From Roridomyces roridus (Eukaryota; Basidiomycota; Agaricomycetes; Agaricales; Mycenaceae): a stretch of 64,000 bases of DNA. The translations under genes and the position numbers were made by a program. The stretch spans positions 434,001-498,000 of the forward strand of contig JARKIF010000002.1 of assembly GCA_029378245.1 (NCBI GenBank), read 5' to 3'. The notes below the pieces were generated by a model, which saw only the letters and a program-made list of their open reading frames with translations, did no database searches and had not been told where the DNA came from. Numbering within the stretch: position 1 is the first letter of the stretch; the number at the start of each line of letters is the position of its first letter. Below, piece after piece: positions 56,278 through 64,000 of this stretch.

Positions 56278-57433
56278 TCAAACAACATTTCCGCTCGCAT
56301 CAAACCCGACATCCAAAATGGCAGGACCAGCCACGGTCGTCGAATCATCCAGCGTCCCATTGCTGCTCGTAACAAAAGCGAACACATATCCGCGGAGGTC
56401 GGACGGGATATCGACTTTGCTGTCGTTGTGGATGGGCTGGAAGGCCGGGGCACCAATGCCAGACGCGAACGCGACGAAAAGTGAGCCGTTATTCTGCGCG
56501 GAGAACGTGAGCGTCCCCGTCGAGCCCGGCTTGCCTTCAAGGGTCAGGGAGGGGTAGGGCGTGAGAGTGGGAAGCGAGGCAGCGTTGCCGTCGGGGCAGG
56601 ACGTGATAAACTGCGCGGCCAAGGTGTATACGGCGTTGAGCCCGAGAGGTGTCTGGAACGCGGTGTCCCATGCAGCGCCATGGAGGATGGCGGAATTGAT
56701 CCAGGCAGTATGGCGGCCTTCGACGGTGAGGATGCTGGCAGCGGCGGTCAGGTAATCCTAGTAGAGTGAGCAACGCGATCACGAATCGTATAAAAAGGAT
56801 GCACACCTTGTTGCTGATAAACGCCGCGCCGCCCGTATACGCTGAAAGAGTCGTTGAATGCCGGGGAAAGAGGAGAGGTTAAAGAACGCACCTGTACTAC
56901 CAACCGATTCCAGGGTAGCTGCGAGGCTCACAAACGATTTGATGTCCGAGACGGGGCTAGAGGATGCGTTAAATGAAAGCTCAGCACGTTGAAAGAGTAC
57001 TGACAAGTTGTATGTGCAAGCATTCACGGCCTGCGCCCCCGCCGTCTGCAGCGCAGTGGTGAGGAACTGGACGTGCGTGGCTTCGTGGTCGCGAATCTGC
57101 CCAAGACGGCCATATATCCAGTCGGGGTACCCTGCGGCAGCGAAATCAGCGGCGCTGAAGTTGGAGAGGCCCTCCTTGTAAAACGCCGCCTCGAGGTGTT
57201 CTGGATGATGGTCAGTAGACGTCGGGGAACGAACATGGAGCGCACCGAGCGTCAGCGCGTAATTGAGGACTTGTGGATCTGGAAGCGACATGAGCCAAGG
57301 TGCGCGTTGGCCCAGGCAGCGAGCACATACCAGTGATATTCGTGTCCCGTTTCAAGACCGGGCCCGCCTTGGCGAGCTGTACGAGAGGGGCAACGGCGGC
57401 AAGGGCAGACGCAAGTTGGATCGTGAACTTCAT
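56278..57433 (-). CDS. Secreted ferritin-like (Rds1/Ferritin_2 type) protein, copy 1
   Basis: A signal peptide (MKFTIQLASALAAVAPLVQL) is followed by a KR site (VLKRDTN). After the first intron comes DPQVLNYALTL; a second intron joins this to EHLEAAFYKEGLSNF, giving the LNYALTLEHLEAAFY signature of helix 1 of the ferritin-like bundle. YPDWIYGRLGQIRDHEATHV and QFLTTALQTAGAQAV carry the metal-ligand-like Glu/His pair of helix 2; SDIKSFVSLAATLESVGST and SILTVEGRHTAWINSAILHG are helices 3 and 4. The C-terminal third is a beta-rich domain with GSTGTLTFSAQNN, ending FDASGNVV. Such proteins are secreted and respond to stress or starvation; activity is not established. A TATAAAA box lies 46 bp upstream. 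A close paralog is at 62655-63800. Confidence 0.85.
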
Positions 57434-57478
57434 GGTGTAAGTAGAAACGAAGGTAGGGCGAACTGAGTGGCACGGCCA

Positions 57479-57485
57479 TTTTATA
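57479..57485 (-). promoter_or_regulatory. TATA box of ferritin-like gene copy 1
   Basis: TATAAAA on the minus strand, about 46 bp upstream of the ATG at 57433. The paralog has the same box at nearly the same distance, which supports function. Confidence 0.55.
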
Positions 57486-57984
57486 CTTCTGAAGGAGACT
57501 ACGTAGTGCCGCCCGCCCCCTAAACGTGAAGCCGCAATTTTGAGTTGTGGAGACTTGGTCAAACTGAGTTTTCCGCAGTAGAATGAATGATAGAGATTTC
57601 TTTGAACTGAGTGTCCGAGTGCTCGAGAGTATTCAGCCAGAAAATGCGAAGCAAGAGAGTAGAAAGCAACACCGAGATGCCCGAGAAGACAAGGTAGCAA
57701 TGTTTGATCTCGGCCCCAGATGACGATCGTGATCCGGGAAGCGATCTTGATTGGAAATCAGCCCGAGATGTCCGAGATGACCAGGCACTCGTCATCGTCT
57801 TCGTCACGGATGACCAGAAAAAGGAGACGGAAAACAATAGGCTGGACAAGAAATTGAAGTACAGTTCGTGACGAGGGGGACAAAGACAGCGAGAGAGGTG
57901 TACGGAACGATGGTCGTGGTTGCAAAAGAAAGACAGTCCAGATCAGTGATGGCCCGGGTGCTATTGACTTTCTTTTCAACCACC

Positions 57985-58200
57985 ATGTCGACGACGAATT
58001 ACAGTCCCACCTGAGTTGATGGCACTCATATGCACGTCTCTATCCAATATTTGTATCCCTCCAGTCTTTTATCTTGACTTGTCCTCGCTTTGGATTCCAC
58101 GCGATGGCACTCCAGCCAGAACGATGTTGGGGAGATTGGAACGAGCCGAGAATGCAATCCCGAATCTCTCTTGATTTTGGCCGTTGGGCCTTTCAGGTAA
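57985..58200 (+). pseudogene. F-box/ankyrin gene fragment, heavily decayed
   Basis: Starts ATGTCGACGACGAATTACAG, close to the start of the gene at 53954, and keeps a shifted VPPELMALICTSLSN and, after further breaks, a WIPRDGTPARTML segment from the region of HRFHEILQPE. Homology fades near 58200. The preceding 57486-57984 shows no gene. Confidence 0.5.
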
Positions 58201-58288
58201 TATGGCCGCCTTCTGCCTGCAGTTGGTATCTGCACAACTTCTTGAAATCATTGAGACACGGATACTTTTGACTTTCTCCTGAACCACC

Positions 58289-58670
58289 ATGTCGACAAAC
58301 CGCTTCGACCAAATTCCGCCCGAGTTGGTCTTACTTGTCACCACGTCTCTATTCAATCCGGCCCTCGACTCATTTATCCCGCCTTGTCGCCGATTCCACT
58401 CGATACTCCAACCTCGCCAAAGAACTGCTGCTCTGGGCAGTGGAATTCAAGCCACACATCGTCGCAAACTTCTCTCCCTTCCTCACGCTACCCTTCCAAG
58501 GCAGTAATCCTATGTTTTTCCCATTCCGCTGCAAATTGCCGTCCAAGCTGGGGACCTTGGATGTGCCGCGCTGCTTCTGCAGGACCGTCCTGATCCAGCT
58601 GCGGGTCAGGTGGAGCCCAGGGAGCAGGATTATTCTCGCTAGTCCAGTTGGTTGCTCTTTGGGGCGACTT
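58289..58670 (+). pseudogene. F-box/ankyrin gene, truncated copy
   Basis: Opens MSTNRFDQIPPELVLLVTTS, FNPALDSFIPPCRRFHSILQ, very like the intact protein at 53954, then frameshifts near 58420. A second frame gives NLAKELLLWAVEFKPHIVAN, matching LAKALLHWAAAAKPHIVAK. Only traces of the first ankyrin repeat remain before about 58670. Confidence 0.75.
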
Positions 58671-58699
58671 TAAGGTGAGGGCGGCTGACTTGAACATCT

Positions 58700-59060
58700 C
58701 AGGAACTTGCACATCTCTCAGCCGAATTCGACACGGGGGCGCATTCGTGCCGGACAACTTGAAGACCTGGACCGCGAGAGTCATCTTTGTATACCTTCAA
58801 AAACTTACCGTAGATGTTCCGTCATGATTCATCGCAGCAGGAAAAGGCATCAGCAAGTCGATATTCTCGAAGTTACTTTTGGAATTGCTGAGGGTCCAGG
58901 AATTCGGGGCGGAGTTGTTCTTCACTTGGCCGAGTGTTTTGAACGACGTTCAGCCGGTGCGGCAGAACGTAGGCTCAGATGGCTACGATAGGAATCGACT
59001 CGAGCTGAGAACGGCGTATTTGGCAGAGTACAACCGAATTGTCGACGTTTCTTGCGAGGG
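58700..59060 (+). pseudogene. GNAT-type acetyltransferase gene fragment
   Basis: QELAHLSAEFDTGAHS near 58702 corresponds to QELGQLALYFDSFGY in the gene at 55109, and ELLRVQEFGAELFFTWPSVL near 58885-58940 to ELPQLDGAGFIFAWPTVL. The region in between is frameshifted and the last exon is missing. It follows the F-box/ankyrin relic in the same order as in the intact cluster. Confidence 0.65.
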
Positions 59061-59219
59061 TGAGTTGGTTTACTCGGACCTCGGACGGCTGACGAGCTTG
59101 GGCGGCGAATCTTTATAGTTAAAGAGAAGGAACCAAAATTGGTCGAAACAGGACCAACTGCCAGTCTTGAGAAGAGTCGATATTCGATATATAGGAGCGT
59201 TAAGAAGTACAGGTTCAGT

Positions 59220-60399
59220 TCAATCAAATATCGTCGTATAGAACGAGTCCTCTTCCAGCTCGTCCTCAAATATGGCAGAGATAGAGCCATCGCTCTCTTT
59301 TGTGCACGTGCACGCAATCCGTTCTTCTTCATCTCCTACCGCCACCTGAAGCTTCACAGCAATAGTGGCTTTCCGCAAGGTAGCACATGTCGTGAGTATG
59401 CTGCTCCCGAGCTCATGGATTTTCGTGCAATTTTCGATGCTGCGAAACCCCATGGCCTCCGAGAAATCAGACACCCAACGACAGAGGTGCAAAGTCAATG
59501 TGATAAGGGAGGTAAATTGCTGCAGGCGGTCAAGGAGGGAATCCTCTACAAGGGAGACCTCCTATTTTTTGAGTGAGTCTCGACACAGATGGTATACTCA
59601 GTATTCAGCTCACCTGTGGCTCCTTTTCGCAAATGCCAAAGTGCTGCAGATGGGGGAAAACTTTCAGAACTTGATCTACCACGCCGATGGTTCCTGAGCC
59701 GATGATTCTACCCTCTCGAACAATAGTGAATGTCTTGAGAGTCGATGCGAAGCGGCTCATCGAGGAAAGGACATAGGCCAAACGATCCTGATGAATCTGA
59801 ATACGCTCGAGCGGCCTGCCAGTCTTGGCTTCAGCAAGGCGGCACACGACATCGAGTGGCGCGTCAAGGGCGATCAAGTTGGGCAATTGAAGATCGCCGA
59901 AGGTGGTATTGGGAACCGCCCATGGCAGCGAGAGCACACGTATATCGGTTTGTTGATCGAAAAACGCGAAGGTGCCATTACCCAGGCTGAAATATGTGTT
60001 GAAAAGGCGTTCCAGGTGAAAAGGGCCCTCGAGTATCCAACTCTGCTTATTGGTCTCTGGTGTAGAGCCCGGCATGTGGTGCACAGCCAGGCGTTTGAGG
60101 TTAACACATCGAGCGAACGCGCGGCTGAGAAGCTCAGCTTCTTTGGGCTCCAAAGTACTCGGGAGCTGGAGTATCAACGCCCATATGCGGTCTGCGAGAT
60201 GTTGGTTACGCGCCACTGCCAAGCACCACGACTTGACCAGTCGCATACTACAATCCCGCAAATCCACGCTGCGATACATGATCCGTTGGGCCTGGTCTCG
60301 GAAAGAATGAGAGATCCTGCAGAGAGGAGCGAGGCTGGTGTCGACATGCTCGCATATAATGGAAGAAATCTCGGGTGGAAGGGAGAGCAAGGTCACCAT
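59220..60399 (-). CDS. F-box-like protein, copy 2
   Basis: Two exons. The N-terminus MVTLLSLPPEISSIICEHVD with SLAPLCRISHSFRDQAQRIM is an F-box-like motif, followed by leucine-rich, helical sequence: YRSVDLRDCSMRLVKSWCLA, ADRIWALILQLPSTLEP, RCVNLKRLAVHHMPGSTP, LIALDAPLDVVCRLAEAKTG, RPLERIQIHQDRLAYVLSSM and VLKVFPHLQHFGICEKEPQ. After a GT-AG intron of about 55 bp come EVSLVEDSLLDRLQQFTSLI, TLTLHLCRWVSDFSEAMGF and an acidic end EDELEEDSFYTTIFD. The architecture (F-box, then irregular LRR-like repeats) is that of substrate adaptors of SCF ubiquitin ligases in agaricomycetes. ATG 60399 was chosen because it starts the conserved F-box block shared with the other copies; an open frame extends upstream without similarity. 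Confidence 0.8.
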
Positions 60400-60627
60400 C
60401 GAGGTCGTGGACAAAGAGAACGAGCGAGGAGTCAGAGATGAGTGGCACAGCAGTGCCGTCAATTCACACGGACTATAAACTCCCACTTGTCTTCGGCCGG
60501 CCACGAGAAAAATACCCCAACTTGAAATGGTTGGATAATAACCGCGTGTAGCAAGATACCCCAAAGAGGACCAGCTGGTATCAAGAACTTGAGTCGACAA
60601 AAAAGCGTCAAGAAGTACACGTTCAGT

Positions 60628-61804
60628 TCAATCAAATATCATCGCATAGAACGAGTCCTCTTCCAGCTCGTCGTCAAATATAGCAGAGACAGAGCCATCC
60701 CTCTCTTTGCTAACCGTGCACGCAATCTCCTCTTGTTCTCCTGAACTGCGCGCAAGCTGCACAACAACAGTGGCCTTCCACAAGGTGGTGCAGAACGCGA
60801 GTATTCTTGTACCAAACTCACGGAGCTGCCTGCGATTTTGGATACTCCAAAACCCCGTGCCACGGGGCTCCAAGAAAGGCACCCAACGACAGAGGTGTAA
60901 AGACAATGTGGTAAGGGAGGTAAATTGCTGCAGGCGCTGAATGAGGGAATCATGCACAGTCGCAAAACCCTATTCCTTCGTGAGTCTCTGACACAGAATG
61001 TTTCTGCACTCTGCTTACCTGCCGCTCCTTTTCGTGAATGCCAAAGTGCTGCAATCGGGGGAAAACTTTAAGAACTTCATCCACGACAGTGAGGAATGTT
61101 GACCCTGGGAGTGTGCCCTCTCGAACGATGGTCAACGCCTTGAGAGTCGGTGCAAAGCGGCTCAACGAGGAAAGGTCGGGGGTTGAACGATCGTGATGAA
61201 TCTGAATACGCTCGAGCGGCCTCGCAGCGTTGGCTTCAGAGACGCGGCGCACGATATCGAGGGGCGCGTCAATGGCGGTCAGGTTGGGAAATTCAAGTTT
61301 ATCGTAGGATGTGGCGCTGGAACTCGCGTATGGCACGGAGAGCACACGTATATGAGTTTGGTGATCAAGGACGACGGTGTAAGCCATGCTGAAATAGGTG
61401 CTGAAAAAGCACTCGAGGTGGAAGGGACCCTTGATTATCCAGTGCTGCGAATTGTCCTCGGGTGCGCAACCGGGGACGTGGTGCACAGCCAGGCGTTTGA
61501 GGTTAACGCAAAGAGCGAACGCACGGCTCAGAATCTCAGCGTCTTTGGGCTCGAGAGGGTTCGGGAGCTGGAGTATCAGCGCCCAGACGCGGTCTGCCAG
61601 ATGCGGGCTACGCGTCACTGCCAAGCACCACGACTGGACAACCAGTCGCATACTGCAATCCCGCAAATCCACGCTGTGATACATCTTCCGTTGGGCCTGG
61701 TCTCGGAAGGAGTGGGAGACTCTGCAGAGCGGAGCGAGGCTCGTGTTGACGTTGTCGATTATACTGGAGCATATTTCGGGCGGCAGGGAGAGCAAGGACG
61801 CCAT
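60628..61804 (-). CDS. F-box-like protein, copy 3
   Basis: Same layout as copy 2, about 70 percent alike by eye. It begins MASLLSLPPEICSSIIDNVN with SLAPLCRVSHSFRDQAQRKM, continues YHSVDLRDCSMRLVVQSWCL, LADRVWALILQLPNPLEPKD and VNLKRLAVHHVPGCAPEDN, then VLKVFPRLQHFGIHEKERQ. An intron of about 55 bp is best spliced at an acceptor before GFATVHDSLIQRLQQF; splicing a few bases earlier gives a stop. The end is FDDELEEDSFYAMIFD. It lies directly upstream of copy 2 in tandem, with about 230 bp between. An alternative in-frame ATG lies 9 bp upstream. Confidence 0.8.
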
Positions 61805-62372
61805 GGTGGTCATGAAAAGAGCGGGTGACGTGACTGATGCCGTCACACTCGATTCAGAACGACCACCACCATCCCGATTCCCTACTTGTCCTCGGCCGGC
61901 CAGGAAAAAAATCTGAACCAGCCCTCCTCGACTCCGCAATTAACTCCGAATCTACAACTGGATATTTTCAAGGATAGTCATCTCAACTCGGCCAACCCAA
62001 AAGACAGCCTTAGTTCAACACGAGGTCATTGTGCCAGCTCACGATTTTCACCACCAACCACCATGGAGGTAGACCTTGAGATTGGGTCGATGCGGCGTGT
62101 GGAAAAAACGGCTACAACTTTGGACGCTCGAGCACGCCATCCGCGCCCAATCGCAGCCGCATGCGCCAACGCCTCTTGCACCAGTGGCAGGAAGGTGTAT
62201 CTCGATTCTACCCCGCCGGCCTTTGAAATGAGTGGCAACATAATCTGCTCGGGATGCGAAGGAGTGCGGTGGTAAGATCCCATTCGCTCGCTCTGTATGG
62301 CTGGTTTCTTATCGATTTTCCAGCTGCTTTCGGCTTCTTGAGTTTGGTTGAATCTCCGCTCAACTTCTGCAG
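61805..62372. other. Intergenic upstream of F-box copy 3
   Basis: No supported gene. By position it is where an F-box/ankyrin gene and the first half of a GNAT gene would lie in the first cluster; only the GNAT end is still readable, starting at 62373. Confidence 0.3.
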
Positions 62373-62591
62373 GAACTCTCCCGCCTTTCCGCCGAATTTG
62401 ACTCCCGTGGTCGTATTTCTGCGAACAACGGGTGCTGGCAACCAGGAGACTTGGACGGTGAACGTCGTCTCGTCTATCTCGAGGAGCTCATCGTGGACTT
62501 GCCTTGGCTGAGCAAGGGCATCGGCGGTGTAGTCTTTCCTACGCTCTTTGAATTGAAGGAGGTCGATGGGGCGCGGTTCATCTTCAGCTAA
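62373..62591 (+). pseudogene. GNAT-type acetyltransferase gene, truncated
   Basis: Reads QELSRLSAEFDSRGRISANN, GCWQPGDLDGERRLVYLEEL and IVDLPWLSKGIGGVVFPTLF, ending FELKEVDGARFIFS and TAA. It equals exon 3 of the gene at 55109 up to the FIFAWP motif, with a CoA loop of the form SKGIGG. The first and last exons are gone. A start inside it would not give a full fold. Confidence 0.7.
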
Positions 62592-62654
62592 CCCCAATGA
62601 ATATTTTGAACGGGTATAACAGAATCCTTAATTAGGCCTACAAATTACAGACCA

Positions 62655-63800
62655 TCAAGCAACATGTCCTCTCGAATCGAACACGACATCCAAAATCGCA
62701 GGACCCGCCACGGTACTCGCATCATCCAGCGTCCCATTGCTGCTCGTAACAAAAGCGAACACATAACCGCGAAGGTCGGCCGGGATAGCGACTTTGTTGC
62801 CCTTCTGGATGGGCTGGAAAACAGGTGCGCTGATGCCAGACACAAACGCGACGAAGAGCGGCCCATCATTCTGCGCGGAGAACGTGAGCTTGCCCGTCGA
62901 CCCCGGCTTGCCTTCGATGGCGAGGGCGGGGTAGGCCTTCAGAGTGGGCAGCGAAGCAGCATTGCCGTCGGGGCAGGACGTGATGAACTGCGCGGCCAAA
63001 GTGTATACAGGGTTGAGCCCGAGGGGTGTCTGGAACGCGGTGTCCCATGCGGCGGCATGGAGGATGGCAGAATTGATCCAGGCGGTGTGGCGGCCTTCAA
63101 CGGTGAGGATGCTGGCGGCGGCCGTGAGGTAGTCCTATGAGTTTGGGTGAGCAACGCGATCACGAACTTCAGAACAAATAACGCACCTTGTTGGTGATGA
63201 ACGCCGCGCCACCGGTATACGCTAAGAGACTTGTTAAATGTCGAAGAAAGAGGAGATAATTAGAGAGCACACCTGTACTCCCAACCGACTCGAGGGTAGC
63301 CGCGAGGCTCACAAAGGACTTGATATCCGAGATGGGGCTAAAGGACGCGTTATATGAAAGCCCAGCACGTCCAAAGAATACTCACAACTTGTACATGCAA
63401 GCCTCGACGGCCTGAGCGCCCGCGGCCTGCAGCGCAGTAGTCAAGAACTTGACGTGCGCCGCTTCGTGGTCGTAGATCTGACCAAGACGACCATACGTCC
63501 AGTCGGGATACCCTGCGGCTTTGAAGTCGGCAGCGCTAAATTTGGCGAGGCCCTCCTTGTAAAACGCAGCCTCGAGGTGCTCTGGATGATGGTCAGCAAG
63601 CGTCGGCGAGATGAACATGCAGCATACCGAGCGTCAACGCGTAGTTGAGGACTTGTGGATCTGGGTGCGAGATGAGCGAGGGCGCGTCGGCGAGGCGAGC
63701 ACGTACCAGTGATACCCGCGTCGCGTTCCACGACGGGAACCGCGTTGGCGATAGAGGCAACGACGGTAAAGACAGACGCGAGTTGGATGGTGAACTTCAT
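62655..63800 (-). CDS. Secreted ferritin-like (Rds1/Ferritin_2 type) protein, copy 2
   Basis: Close paralog of 56278-57433 with the same exon plan. Signal peptide MKFTIQLASVFTVVASIANA, then VPVVERDAGIT. DPQVLNYALTL is split from EHLEAAFYKEGLAKF by an intron; helix 2 is YPDWTYGRLGQIYDHEAAHV with KFLTTALQAAGAQAVEA; then SDIKSFVSLAATLESVGST, DYLTAAASILTVEGRHTAWI and GAAWDTPFQTPLGLN-like sequence. The beta-rich end has GSTGKLTFSAQNDG and closes FDSRGHVA. The sequence is well kept in both copies, including splice sites, which suggests both are in use. A TATAAAA box lies about 54 bp upstream. Confidence 0.85.
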
Positions 63801-63853
63801 GGTGTGGGAATGACTCGTAGGGAGAAGTAAAGAGTGTGGTGGTACGGGCCTGC

Positions 63854-63860
63854 TTTTATA
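63854..63860 (-). promoter_or_regulatory. TATA box of ferritin-like gene copy 2
   Basis: TATAAAA on the minus strand, 54-60 bp upstream of the ATG at 63800, matching the position of the box in the paralog. Confidence 0.55.
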
Positions 63861-64000
63861 CCTTTGGAAGCGAGAAAGGAGCTGGCGTGTCCCGTCCGCC
63901 CCTTGAACGGGAAGCCGCGATTTTTGAGAGTCTTGGACACTTGAACAGCCTGAATTTTCCGCAGTCGAATGATAGAGTGATATGTTTGAACCGATCTCCC

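Overview
This is an intron-rich, protein-coding fungal window. Genes are split by many short introns, mostly 45-65 bp, with GT-AG and occasional GC-AG ends. The products include an AP-2 sigma subunit, a mitochondrial tRNA 2-thiouridylase, F-box proteins, Rds1/ferritin-like proteins and a large TPR protein of a type I associate with mushroom-forming basidiomycetes. I infer Basidiomycota, Agaricomycetes, and lean to the Rhizoctonia/Ceratobasidium side; that last step is recollection of gene families, not proof. No tRNA, rRNA or CRISPR array was seen.

Region 1 (about 0.5-18.3 kb) is a large diverged inverted duplication. Both arms carry [AP-2 sigma - TPR gene] in opposite orientation around a single-copy core of three housekeeping genes: mitochondrial tRNA 2-thiouridylase (+), a glycerol-3-phosphate acyltransferase of the SCT1/GPT2 type (-) and a secreted S1/P1 nuclease (-). 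The right arm holds the intact AP-2 sigma gene, but its TPR copy is broken by a nonsense codon and a 1.56 kb element with TA target duplications. The left arm holds a remnant of AP-2 sigma and a TPR copy with an intact 924-codon core and frameshifts near both ends.

Region 2 (18.9-25.8 kb) has a DHA1-type MFS exporter (+), a conserved protein of unknown function (-) and a decayed coiled-coil gene.

Region 3 (about 26.8-49.5 kb) is a second, larger inverted repeat centred at 38,775. The inner 4.85 kb of each arm match without any indel that I can see, while the outer arms are clearly diverged. The arms and the loop carry three copies of a GNAT-fold gene whose acetyl-CoA loop has been replaced. 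A HAD phosphatase is intact on the left and truncated on the right. The identical inner arms contain a non-autonomous hAT-like element with a perfect 8-bp target duplication, a small MITE-like inverted repeat and a hairpin next to the inner breakpoint.

Region 4 (50-64 kb) has a mitochondrial acyl-CoA dehydrogenase, then a repeated cluster of F-box (-), F-box/ankyrin (+), GNAT (+) and ferritin-like (-) genes. One cluster is mostly complete, although its F-box gene is split by a 1.27 kb element; the others are partly decayed. The whole window reads as a few fixed housekeeping genes set among lineage-specific families that duplicate, invert and decay quickly.
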